From the NCBI GenBank assembly GCA_022575985.1, contig JAKSXM010000231.1, forward strand, positions 28,992,501-29,056,500: a stretch of DNA of 64,000 nucleotides, given 5' to 3'. Positions within the stretch are counted from its first letter, which is position 1. Every line of letters begins with the position of its first letter. Source of the stretch: Anagrus nilaparvatae (lineage: Eukaryota; Arthropoda; Insecta; Hymenoptera; Mymaridae). The notes beneath the pieces were generated by a model. That model ran no database searches and was not told the DNA's origin. It worked only from the letters and a program-made list of their open reading frames with translations. The position numbers and the translations under genes are program-made. Of the stretch, positions 36,986-47,300 are shown in pieces.

Positions 36986-37479
36986 AACATGGAACATGTT
37001 TATAGGGAGGGGGTACTTCAGAACTTGAAAATTAAGGGGGGGGGGTCAAATTTGTCCTATTTAAGGGGGGGGTCAAATTTGTCCTTTTTAAGGGGGGGGT
37101 CAAATTTGTCCTATTTAAGGAGGGGGTCAAATAAGACTTAGAATAATTACGGAAGCATATATAAATAAATAAAATACTTTTAAAAGACTTTGAAAAATCT
37201 GGGCTTAAGGACTTAGGATAATACAGGTTTATGGACTTAAAATAATATCGATTTAGGGACTTGGAATAATTCAGGTTCAGGGACTTATAATAAATCAGGT
37301 TTAGGGAATCAAAATAGTTTGGGTTTAGGATCTTAACAACTAGTAAGGTGATAATTACAAATTACAACAATAGAAAATTGTATTGTAATGTTGAGTAACA
37401 TTTGTATTATATATAGTCCTCATTTGGAAGCAAACATGTTCTATGCATTTAGGTTGTGTTTACACAAACCGGTTATAAG
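36986..37479 (+). mobile_element. ACATGT-family element, intact copy (494 bp) inside the reversed array
   Basis: Starts AACATGGAACATGTTTATAG and ends CAAACCGGTTATAAG, flanked by T4 and T8 tracts of a reversed 55-bp unit (GTGTCGTTTT... and ...TTTTTATTATAG). The interior has four G-tracts of 5-10 at 37035-37125 separated by TCAAATTTGTCCTATTTAA, then about nine GGACTT-AATAAT units. Compare the 413-bp and 1286-bp copies: they share ends but have different repeat contents. Confidence 0.88.
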
Positions 37480-38034
37480 TTTTTTTTATTATAGTCTACT
37501 TCCTTAGGTTACGCTACTGTAAGGCTTGACGTGTCGTTTTGTATTATAGTATACTTCCTTAGGTTATATTAGTGTAAGGCTTGACGTGTCGTTTTTTGAT
37601 TATAGCCTACTTCCTTAGGTTTCGCCAGTGTAATGCTTGAAGTGTCTTTTTTTTATTATAGCCTACTTCCTTAGGTTACGCTACTGTAAGGCTTGACGTG
37701 TCGTTTTGTATTATAGTCTACTTCCTTAGGTTACGTTACTGTAAGGGTTATCGTTTCGTTATTTTATTATAGCCTATTTCCTTAGGTTACGCTACTGTAA
37801 GGCTTGACGTGTCGTTTTTTATTATAGTCTACTTCCTTAGGTTTCGCCAGTGTAATGCTTGACGTGTCTTTTTTTTATTATAGCCTACTTCCTTAGGTTA
37901 CGCTAGTGTAAGGCTTAAAGTGTTGTTTATTATTATAGCCTACTTCCTTAGGTTACGCTAAGTAAAGCTTGACGTGTCGTTTTTTTATTATAGCCTACTT
38001 CCTTAGGTTACGCTAGTGTAAGGCTGGACGTGTT
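37480..38034 (-). repeat. 55-bp satellite array, block 5
   Basis: About ten reversed units, ending at GGACGTGTTGGAAAAATGAA where the ~148-bp units begin, a mirror image of the junction at 29796. Confidence 0.93.
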
Positions 38035-39150
38035 GGAAAAATGAATGTCGAAAGGGTGAAAAGGGTGAAAAAAGGCCAAATTTTCCCTTTAAAACCTTCC
38101 GTATGTAATTTGTAACATCATTTTTGAGATCAGCGCCCAAAAAAACCTGCTAGACCCTTTGAAAATAAAAAAACAAGTTGTTTTGGAAAAAGGTTTGTCT
38201 TAGGGTTGGCAAGGGTGAAAAATGTCCAATTTCACCCTTCAGAACCTGTTGGATGTAATTTTTTACATAATTTTTGAAATTTGCGACCTGGAAAACCTAT
38301 TTATTTAATTTAATTTAAAAATAAAGTCTTCTAAAGGTTTATTTAAATTTTGGGGTGAAAAATGGCCACATTCACTATTTTGAACCCGTTGAATATAATT
38401 TACGACATAATTAATGAAGTCAGCGCCTATAAAGACCTATTAGACCCTTTGAAAATCAAAAAGTAAGTCATTTTGGAAAAATGTTTGTCCAAGGGTTGGA
38501 AAGGTTTAAAAATGGCCAGTTTTACCCTTTAGAACCTGTTGAATGTAATTTTTTACATTATCTTTGAAATCTGCGACCTAAAAAACCTAATTATTTAATT
38601 AAAAAAAATATCTTTTATGGGTTTATGTTAATTTTGGGGGATTTGGGGTAAAAAATGGCCAAATTCACACTTTTGAAGCTGTTGAATATAATTTACGACA
38701 TAATTAATGAGATCAGCGCCCACAAAAACCTATTAGACTCTTTGAAATTAAAAAGTAAGTCATTTTGGAAATATGAATGTCCAAAGGGTGAAAAGGGTGA
38801 AAAATGGACAAATTCGCCCTTTAGAACCTTCTGTATGTAATTTGTAACATCATTTTTGAGATGAGCGCCCAAAAAACCTACTAGACCCTTTGAAAATAAA
38901 AAAACAAGTTGTTTTGGAAAAAGGTTTGTCTAAGGGTTGGCAAGGGTGAAAAATGGCCAATTTCACCCTTCAGAACCTGTTGGATGTAATTTTTTACATT
39001 ATTTTTGAAATCTGCGACCTTTAAAACCTATTTGTTTAATTTAATTTAAAAATAAAGTCTTTTATAGGTTTATGTAAATTTTGGGGTATTTAGGGTGAAA
39101 AATGTCCAAATTCACACTTTTGTTCCCGTTTAATATAATTTACGACATAA
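38035..39150 (-). repeat. Right outer arm of the ~10-kb inverted repeat: ~148-bp units
   Basis: About 7.5 units; comparable points (GAACCTGTTGGATGTAATTT and variants) fall near 38085, 38242, 38388, 38531, 38682, 38827, 38982 and 39125. The part 38035-38545 pairs with 29268-29796, and the rest is an extra set of the same units. A 61-codon plus-strand frame at 38655 is an accident of the repeat. Confidence 0.88.
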
Positions 39151-39526
39151 ACTGCGATCTGGGGCATTTTTTTTTTCTCCCATGGATAAAACGAAATTTT
39201 TCTTTCTCAGCGGGGAGAAAATGCGTTTTTTTCGATCTCGTTGAGGATCGAAAAAAGTATTTTCGAAAAACCTCTTAAAATCGAAAATTCTCGACCTGCT
39301 AGGAAGAAAAATAATTTTATAATAAAAATGAATCACTTTAGTAGACAAAAAATACCTAACTTTAAATATAAATTTTCAAATTTTTCTTAAAATATAAAAT
39401 TTATAAAAAGTAAATAATTATTTAATTATTTCTTTAATAAAAGGAATAACAAAACTACAATAAAAAAAAATAAATAATTTTTAGTTCCGCTTAAGTTGGC
39501 GTTTAAATACTTAAATTGTAACTTTG
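39151..39526. other. Unique stretch inside the giant structure
   Basis: Non-repetitive. It contains CAGCGGGGAGAAAATGCG and two TCGATCTCGTTGAGGATCGA-like words, then AT-rich sequence. No gene is called; the minus-strand frame across it shows no recognisable domain. Confidence 0.35.
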
Positions 39527-39602
39527 TTAGCCTAGCCAGTTGACAAGGTTGCAGACTCTTGAAATCGTATCCTTACGAGAGTTCCGAGTTCAAATCCCCT
39601 CG
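39527..39602 (+). pseudogene. tRNA-like fragment (tRNA pseudogene or SINE head)
   Basis: It has an A-box-like TAGCCAGTTGACAAGG, an anticodon-loop-like CTTGAAA (TGA, serine type), a short variable-arm hairpin TCGTATCCTTACGA and a B-box-like AGTTCAAATCC at 39587-39597, followed by a long T-run. The anticodon stem does not pair, so it is not a working tRNA. The T-run could be a Pol III terminator or the tail of a SINE inserted in reverse. Confidence 0.4.
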
Positions 39603-39769
39603 CAGGGAAATATTTTTTTTTTTTTTTTTTTTTAATTTTATATTATTTTTTAATTAACAATAATTATTTAAATAATTATTTAAATTTTTTAAATAATTAT
39701 TTAATTAAATCTTTTTCTTTTATTTAAAAAGTAATTAAAATTTAATTTAAAAAAAAAAAAAAAAAGTTA
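39603..39769. other. AT homopolymer spacer
   Basis: A T25-type run, then AT-rich sequence and an A-run immediately before the 143-bp array. Confidence 0.5.
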
Positions 39770-40440
39770 TAGTTGCTTGAATATATTTTAGATGTATAAA
39801 ATACTGTCAATTATTTGCTATTTGACTGTTTAGCATAATATTTTTATGCAACTTTTATCAATCTGACAGTCATTTAAACATTAAAAATAGGTTGCTTCAG
39901 ACTAAAAAATTATAGTCATTTGAATATATTTTAGATGTATAAAATACCGTCGATTATTTGCTATTTGATTGTTTTGTATAATATTTTTGAACAACTTTTA
40001 TCAATCTGACAGTCATTTAAACATTAAAAATAGGTTGCTTCAGACTAAAAAATTATAGTCATTTGAATATATTTTAGATGTATAAAATACCGTCGATTAT
40101 TTGCTATTTGATTGTTTTGTATAATATTTTTGAACAACTTTTATCAATCTGACAGTCATTTAAACATTAAAAATAGGTTGCTTCAGACTAAAAAATTATA
40201 GTCATTTGAATATATTTTAGATGTATAAAATACCGTCGATTATTTGCTATTTGATTGTTTTGTATAATATTTTTGAACAACTTTTATCAATCTGACAGTC
40301 ATTTAAACATTAAAAATAGGTTTCTTCAGACTAAAAAATTATAGTCATTTGAATATATATTATATGTATAAAATACTGTCGGGTACTTGCTATTTGACTG
40401 TTTTGCTATAATTTTTTTTTTTTTTTTTTGTTTAAAAATA
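39770..40440 (+). repeat. Five-copy 143-bp array near the right terminus of the giant structure
   Basis: TATAGTCATTTGAATATATT starts recur at about 39768, 39911, 40054, 40197 and 40340. The three middle copies are almost identical. The words (AGTCATTT, AACATTAAAAATAGG, CTGACAGTC) resemble those of the 199-bp array at the other end, but the units are not alignable over their length by eye. Confidence 0.9.
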
Positions 40441-40705
40441 GTATTTCGAACATTCAAAATACATTGATTTTGACAAAAAAATAATCGTTGTTTAAACATA
40501 TTTTTAACATCTAAATAACTGTCTAATATTGGTCAATTGACAGTCAGAAAAAATATTTTTTTTATGTTCCTAAAAACCGTAAAATTGACTGTTTTTTGTT
40601 GAAATTAAACATTTAATCAATATATTTTTGACTAATAACCCGACCGTCGATAGTCGGAGAAATATGTATTTTATATGTATTTCCGACTATATTTTCATCA
40701 CCGGG

Positions 40706-41560
40706 TGTATAGAAATTATGTATTTTAAAAAAAATCTTAATAAAAAAAAAATTACAACACACTAACGAGCTTCAGTGCATCAATAAAAAAAAAAAAAAAT
40801 TTTTAATGCTTTTTATTTTATGATTAATTTAATTTAATTTTTTTTTCTGCAAATTTATATAAAATGAGATTTTTTAAAATTATATTTATAAAAAAATTAT
40901 TACAAATAATTTTAGCCTTTTTTCTGACTACAGGTATAACACTTAGTTTAATTTAATTTATTGACATAAAAACGTCAATTTATACTAAATTTATTAATTT
41001 TTTTTTTTTTTTAAAGTGAAAGCATAAAATTGATGTTAATAAAATAATACTGTAAAATTGCATTGATTTAGTTTTTCAAGCAAAATTTTTCTAAATGATT
41101 CTAATTGACATACGCGAATCTTGAAAGTAACATTTGTAAATAAAAATTTGATTTATCTTTATTAAAATCGTTTGCTTCAATAGATAGTCAAATTATGCGA
41201 AATATTTAAAATTTTTCTACAAGAGGAGTTCATTAGATTAGGAAAAGTTAATAACACCTATAGCTCTAAACTTTTAAGCCCTAAACTGAAAAAAAATATT
41301 TCTTTTGTGGCTAGCAGAACCTATTTCCTCCGTTTCACCTTATAAACCTTAATTTTTCACTATTAATTCTTTCAGCATGTAGTGCCCATTTTTGCTCTAA
41401 ATTTCCACCATTTAAAGTTTTTATTCAAAATAGTTTATGTATTTGTTTCAATTAGAGTATAAATTAAATAGTCATAGCACAATCATTGTTTACAAGACCA
41501 CAATCGCAAGAGGATAGGAGCCTTTTCCCACAGCCTAATTAATTTTTATACAAATATCTA
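40706..41560. other. AT-rich spacer
   Basis: No gene, RNA or clear repeat is seen. Confidence 0.4.
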
Positions 41561-41859
41561 CTTGATTAGAGACTAGAGCAGGGATACTGAAAGGCTGTGC
41601 TTTAAAATAAACATATTGCAACCAGTGTCCCAGGAATTGTTTTTTTTTTTTGCATTTTTCGAAAAAACGACTTTTTAACCCTTACATACATCCGAATTCC
41701 CCTTTTGGTCAGCCAATAATTATGAAAATTTCTGGGCAATCTTGAAATCGTGCACTTTCTTAACCTATAATTATAATTTATAGTCACTGACATCATTTAT
41801 TGTTCTCTAGGAAAATTCACCATTTTTCCGCTACAATCAGAATAGCATGGCTCGTGTCC

Positions 41860-42010
41860 AGAAAAGTAAATTATGGCCCAAATCAGACGTAGCGGAGGTA
41901 GGTAAACAGCGATTTGAGGAATTATTTATTTAAGGACAAGGGTCGTATAAAATTTTTCTGCGTCAGTGACGAGAATGACCAAAAAAATAATTTTTTGGCT
42001 ACGACACTCC
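41860..42010 (+). repeat. Dispersed repeat, copy 1 (pairs with 44140-44275)
   Basis: The order of words ATTATGGCCCAAATC, TTTGAGG-ATT, GGGTCGTATAAAATTTTTCT and GCGTCAGTGACGAGAATGAC corresponds to ATTACGACCCATGGCCTAAAT, TTTGGGGCATT, GAGTCGTATACAATGGTTTT and GCGTTAGTGGCGAGAAAACA at 44140-44275. Both are probably pieces of one old element. A minus-strand frame just left of it (41602-41796) is not convincing. Confidence 0.45.
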
Positions 42011-42069
42011 ACTGAATCCTAAGCGGAGCTAGAAACTGAAAAAATTTTTTTTTCTATTGAATTTTCATG

Positions 42070-43184
42070 GCTTTATAAGGCGTTTGGCCAAAAATTATTA
42101 TTTTACAATTCCATAGAAAATTCTATATCAACTAAACATATGTAATTGAAATTCTTAATTTTTGAATATTTCATATAAAAATTACAATAATACTGAATTA
42201 TTTAACTCAGAATAATTAAAATAAAAACTTTTTATTAATATGAAAAATATTTTTTAAAACTATTTTAAATAAATTCAAATTACCTTTTATCATTTAAAAA
42301 CACACTTACACATAAATACACAAACACAAACACAAAATATTAATAAAATGCTACACTTGTTAAAATTTTTTTAATTATAACTCATTAAATTATATTAAAA
42401 TATTCACTTTAAAACAAAAAACTTATTTTTAAAATAAAAAATTTTTTTCATATAAACAGAACAATTAAAAAGTTTTTGAAATTAAATTTTTTTTTTTTTA
42501 TTGTTTCGCAAAAAATAAAAGTTTTAATTATATTTACTAAATAAAATTTAAATTCACTGCGTTTGTTAAAATTCACAAATAAATAATAAATTCACAATTT
42601 TTAAATTTAATTAAGAACACTTAAAAATAAAACTAATTAATTTGCACACTTTAAAAAATTAATTTTATCTATTTTAATTTAAAAATATAATTAAAAAAAA
42701 TTAACATTTCACAGAAAACAAAAAAAAAAAATGTTTTTTTCTTTACTTATAAAAAATAGTGCAGTATATGAGTTAACAATGAAAGACAAGTAAAGAATAA
42801 AGACCCCGAATCAGTTTTATAAAAAAGGGCCTTCTTCTCTTCTTCAACGATATAAATGTATAATTCTTTCTAGAGGCATAAGAAACGTGAGTCTAAAAGA
42901 AAAAAGAAGGAGGAAAGAATGAAAAAGGTGGTGGAAAAAGAGAATAGAGAATTTAAGGATCACGAAGTGTACATGTATGTAAAACCCTGATAAGAACAAA
43001 AAAAGTATTGTGACCTATGAAACTTTTCTATCATAAGCTTGGACAAGAGGAACAGGGGGTTGCCAAATAATCAATTTTACATTAATTTGAATACTTCAAA
43101 AATATTTCTAGAAATCTTGTTTACCAGATTTTGAAAAAAAGTAAAAAAAGGATTAAGCAGCAAATTCTGTTAAAAATTGTTAAT
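42070..43184. other. AT-rich spacer with a purine-rich, GC-richer block
   Basis: 42070-42770 is extremely AT-rich. 42780-42990 is more mixed, with TTTTATAAAAAAGGGCC at about 42817 and a long A/G-rich tract. No reading frame or splice-flanked exon can be supported. Confidence 0.35.
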
Positions 43185-43380
43185 ATAGATAATGTTTATA
43201 GAGAGGGATACTTGGAAAAGACCTTTAATACATGGTTTTGAAATAATTTTATTTAGGGATTGAGAATACTTTAAGTTTATGAACTTAGAATAATTTTAAT
43301 TTAGCGATTTATTATAATTTTCTAGGACTTAAAATAATTAAAGGGTACAAATTAAATCTATTATAGGTCAACGTGTCCTA
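43185..43380 (+). mobile_element. Decayed ACATGT-family fragment
   Basis: It has GTTTATAGAGAGGGATACTT, then a series of TTTAGGGATTGAGAATACTT-type ~25-bp units, in the order of intact copies. Both termini are too diverged to see. Confidence 0.5.
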
Positions 43381-43746
43381 CGCTCTTTAACACATAACCA
43401 ATTATTTTTATACATTTAATTAATAAACTATTAAAAAAAACAATACAATTTGCTTCAAAAGGAAACCCATAATGATTTGTATCTGGGACTTTAACTTTAA
43501 ATTTTTCATGTATGACAATTATCAATAATGAAAAATAGACGAGTAAAGAATTTTTAGAAATTTATAGGTGTTTAAATTGTAAGGTGGTAGAGTTATCTGG
43601 ACTACATCTCGATAATTTCTATAATTTAGCATATAAAATAATGCTTCTAAGCTCAAAAGGCCAGCTAGAATTAATACCTGAAATGTTTTTTCAACGCAGT
43701 AAATAAGTTGTAATTAGATATAATATTGGTCATTGCGAAGAAAATT

Positions 43747-44134
43747 CACTGTAAAAAGTAACTTCCTTATATTAACAAAAAAATTAGAACATTTTCGAAA
43801 AATCTTGTAATTATTCGATAAAAATCGTATATTTACTAAATTCAGTATATTAACAAAAAATTCGATTATTCTCGATTTTTTTTCGTGAATTCGGAAAAAA
43901 AATTGATAATTTACAATTATTTTTCGAAAATTTTCAAAAAATAGTTGTAAATTTATGAAAAATAGTTGTGAATTTACAACTTTTTTCGTAAATTCACAAA
44001 AAAAAATCGAGAATTCTCGAACTTTTTGAGAATATACTAAATTTAGTAAATTTACGATTTTTATCGAATATGTACAAAATTTTTTGAAAATTTACTAATT
44101 AAATAAATCTAAGAAATTTATACTTTTTACAGTG
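43747..44134. mobile_element. CACTGTAAAAAGT inverted-repeat element, copy 1
   Basis: Left CACTGTAAAAAGTAACTT, right TACTTTTTACAGTG. The interior is a chain of TTTTCGAAAA-, TAGTAAATTTACGA- and GAATTC-type palindromic words, so nearly any part can pair. The flanks (TT, TA) have lost the target duplication seen in copies 2 and 3. Confidence 0.8.
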
Positions 44135-44139
44135 TAGTC

Positions 44140-44275
44140 TATTACGACCCATGGCCTAAATCGCAAGTAAAACTGTCATTTGGGGCATTCTTTTTGTATT
44201 AACGAGAGTCGTATACAATGGTTTTGCGTTAGTGGCGAGAAAACACGTCTTTTCGGGTGCGAAGCGATTGGAAAA
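44140..44275 (+). repeat. Dispersed repeat, copy 2 (pairs with 41860-42010)
   Basis: See the copy at 41860. The frame 44180-44428 begins in this repeat and ends in AT-rich sequence, so it is not called as a gene. Confidence 0.45.
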
Positions 44276-44762
44276 TTGGTACTTTCGGGCCGTAGACCAG
44301 AAATAATATTATTAATTTATTTTAAAGAAAATGTTTGTTTAAGAAAATTTTTAGATTTAGGTAATAATTATTCATTCCAATTCATTATATGTCATCTTTT
44401 TAATCAAATAAAAAAGTATTTATTTTGAATTCAAACGCAGAAAAGAATTGTTAATTATAAGTAATATAATTAAATTTATTCAAAAGTTTATTTAAATATA
44501 TGCTTCATGTATTTTAATTATAAATAAACTAAATTTCACAAAAAATTAAAAAATAAAATTTTTTTTAATCACATTGATATTGTAACAATTTATTCTTTGT
44601 ATGTAAAACTAAATGAAATAAATAATAATCAATTTAAATTCATTGAACAAATATCTAATTAATTTTCATAAATTTAATTAATTTATATATTGGATAAATA
44701 ATTGTGAAAATAAAATTTTAAAAAAAATTTCATTTTTAATTATTTCAAATAAATATATGTAT
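44276..44762. other. AT-rich spacer
   Basis: No gene is seen. Confidence 0.4.
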
Positions 44763-44840
44763 ACTAGGGGGCATAACCCCCTGCGCGTTTCGTGCGCCAA
44801 CCCACGTAGAGTGATTGAGGTAATGTGAAGTTTTACTTAA
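44763..44840 (+). repeat. Dispersed repeat, copy 2 (pairs with 2500-2580)
   Basis: CCCCCTGCGCGTTTCGTGCG and CCAACCCACGTAGAGTGA are the inverted counterpart of the 2.5-kb copy. Its GC content stands out sharply from both flanks. Confidence 0.5.
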
Positions 44841-45176
44841 TGATTCGTGACATAATTTCGTAAAGGTGTTTATAGTTTTAAATTTTTTTGCAAGATTTTT
44901 TGCATATTAATTAGGTTGAAAATAACATCATTAAATTATTTTTCTAAAAAATAATGAGCATCGAAAATATATAATCATTAATGAATTTTTCTTAAATTTA
45001 GGCATTATTTTAAGAAAAATCCATTTTAGCCTGTCTCTTCAGTGTGCTCAACTGGATTAGAATTAAATATGGTACTCGACATGATCTTCATAATTTGGAT
45101 AATATTAGACAATGCTGAAGAGTTCAATCAATATTTATGTAATGATTTTCGAAAAAATGTTAACAACTATGATTAA
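44841..45176. other. AT-rich spacer
   Basis: No gene is seen. It ends at the TTAA of the next element. Confidence 0.4.
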
Positions 45177-45409
45177 CTCATTAGTTCCCAAGCGGACCTG
45201 AGTTGTCGTTTGAAATTACGTCTATAAAGCTTGTTTAGTGGTTATATTTCATTTCTGGTCCAAAATTTTAATAACCTGACTCAAAAATATAAAAGAGCAA
45301 CTCTTTTTGCACAGAGGAACATTTTTGGTTTAAAAAAATTTCAATTTTAAACAAGCTTTGAAGACGTAATTTCAAACGACAACTCAGGTCCGCTTGGGAA
45401 CTAATGGGT
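45177..45409. mobile_element. piggyBac-type MITE (233 bp, TTAA target duplication)
   Basis: The terminal inverted repeats are about 60 bp: CTCATTAGTTCCCAAGCGG, then GACAACTCAGG read inward from the right and CTGAGTTGTCG from the left. The right end read outward is GGGAACTAATGGG. TTAA stands on both sides (45173-45176 and 45410-45413). A TTAA duplication with a CCY terminus is the signature of piggyBac transposases. The element has no frame and must depend on a transposase elsewhere. Confidence 0.85.
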
Positions 45410-45413
45410 TAAT

Positions 45414-46932
45414 ATGAACTAAACTTGTAAAAAATATCCCTTCATTGTCTGAATTTATTGCCAATATTGTTCAATTATTGTAAATTTTATAAAAATTTTT
45501 TCAAAAAATTAGTTTTTTCAAGACAAGAATTTAGTAGTTAATCGATTAAAGCTACAGTGACCTAGAAAATTTTCGTTTCTTTTTCCACCAACCAGAAGGC
45601 TATAACTTATATTTTATGCTACCTTGATGCCCGCACATATACATGCTAACATAATTAGAGATTTTCATTTGTGGGTAAAAGCACGTGGAAGGTACAACTC
45701 TTGCAAAATGACTAAATTTCTCTAAAATTATTCACATATTCGATAATGCAAAACTAGGCCCAGATAAACTTTTTGAAAAAAATTTTTTACGTAAGTTCTT
45801 TATGCATTATTTTAAATTTTCAGTTTAATACAGAATCCTGATGCACATAAATATGTGTATTGGAACCAGGATTAGAACTGAAAAGTAAAGTATATGCCTA
45901 AAAAGACTTCTAAACTTCTCTGCTGAAGTAAATTTTTGGCTGAATGACAATTCCCATAATTAATTAAATTAAAGAAGACTAGTATCATTATCAAACCCAT
46001 TTATACGATAAATACATTATTCATTTTTTATAAAGCTGCTGCCACATACTGGTTTTTCTCAGAAGTATAAAATAATTCTTGGTAAGAAATTTTCTTCTTT
46101 ATCGTTAAATTTTTAAAGATATTTTACCTTACACAGATCACAAAGATAATTTTTATTATTTCAGTAAAATACTAAAAATTCAAAAACAAGTACTACAATA
46201 AACCACTCAATATAAACCATGATAATTATTGTAACTAAAATTAAAAATCAAAATAAAAATGAAAAAAACATATTAGGAAAAATTACTATTAACAGTTGCT
46301 TTTAGAAACTGAATCCAGATAACAGATGAAAAACCTGTCTATCCACATTATAGAGATAAGCCTTATATTTTCGCTAATATTAGTCTTTTTGCGTTTAGCC
46401 TACCTAGAAAATAATGCCTATATATCTGCAAATTATAGATATGGAAATTTTTTGGACAGAATGACATGACCATGGGTTATTATACTAAACAAAAATTTAA
46501 TTTGTCTTTGTTAGCTATACTTTTGAGAAAGAAACTAAATAAGAAATTTTGGGAATCTTATTTAATTTGACAATCGAGGGTTCAAAAAATTTATATAGTT
46601 TTATATGTATTTTTAAATAAGCACATCTTTCTATCATCGTTAGGTACTACCAACGAATATTTTTTTTTAACCGTTTGAAACAGAAGAACATTGTACTTTA
46701 TACATTAAAAATTTTTTTAAATATTTTTTGTGTTCTATTTAGAATAAAATAACTTTTAAGTACTATTTTACAATCTAGAAATTTCTGGCTAAAACAATAG
46801 TACATTTATTTACTTTACCCCTTCGTTTTGTGGAATCATTTTGGACTAAAAAAAATTCCGGTAATAAAGAATCAATTTTAAAAAATATTCAACAACTTTA
46901 CTTAAAATTACATAAAAAAAATTTATTTAGTA
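45414..46932. other. AT-rich spacer, no gene seen
   Basis: Mixed AT-rich sequence without an open frame of note, RNA gene or repeat. Confidence 0.4.
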
Positions 46933-47300
46933 CACTGTAAAAAGTAACTTCCTTATATTAACAAAAAAATTAGAACATTTTCGAAAAATTAGTAAATTGT
47001 CGAAAAAATTTGTAAATATTCGAAAAAAATCGTAAATTTACTAAATTTAGTATGTTAACAAAAAATTCGAGTATTCTAAATTTTTTTTTGTGAATTCACA
47101 AGAAAAATTGATAATTTACCATTATTTTTCGAAAATTTACAAAAAATAATTGTAAATTTCCGAAAAATTTTTTGTTAATATACTAAATTTAGTAAATAAA
47201 CGATTTTTTTCGAATATTTACAAATTTTTTCGAAAATTTACTAATTTTTCGAAAATGTTCTAATTATTTTGTTAATATAATGAAGTTACTTTTTACAGTG
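46933..47300. mobile_element. CACTGTAAAAAGT inverted-repeat element, copy 2 (368 bp)
   Basis: Left CACTGTAAAAAGTAACTTCC, right GAAGTTACTTTTTACAGTG, with TA on each side. A TA duplication fits Tc1/mariner-type mobilisation. The internal TTTTCGAAAA palindromes are as in copies 1 and 3. Confidence 0.85.

Larger units (their letters stand above)
22447..40705. mobile_element. Putative giant inverted-terminus element (~18.3 kb), internally made of satellites and nested insertions
   Basis: The left end CCCGGTGATGAAAATTGAC and the right end (read on the minus strand) CCCGGTGATGAAAATATAG share the first 15 bases. About 50 bases in on the left and about 255 on the right, both arms carry TATTTTGAATGTTCG / its near-match, again in inverted orientation. 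Both ends lead into tandem arrays with the same word types (AGTCATTTGAACAT, TTTTTAATGTC). The contents, in order, are a 199-bp array, a unique core, a ~10-kb inverted repeat and a 143-bp array. I see no transposase or other protein frame, so it would be non-autonomous. A target duplication is not obvious (TATATG on the left, TGTATAG on the right). The alternative is that two separate elements each contribute one end. Confidence 0.55.

Noticed and set aside
29797..38034. CRISPR-like array
   Set aside because: The 55-bp units are tandem without unique spacers, in a eukaryotic satellite; the same holds for the 141-, 199- and 143-bp arrays.
38655..38840. 61-codon plus-strand frame with Lys-Gly-Glu repeats
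   Set aside because: It is translated from the 148-bp satellite.
42817..42990. TATAAAA-like box followed by a pyrimidine then purine tract, possible promoter
   Set aside because: No coding exon, initiator evidence or conservation can be seen; AT-rich sequence gives many such boxes.
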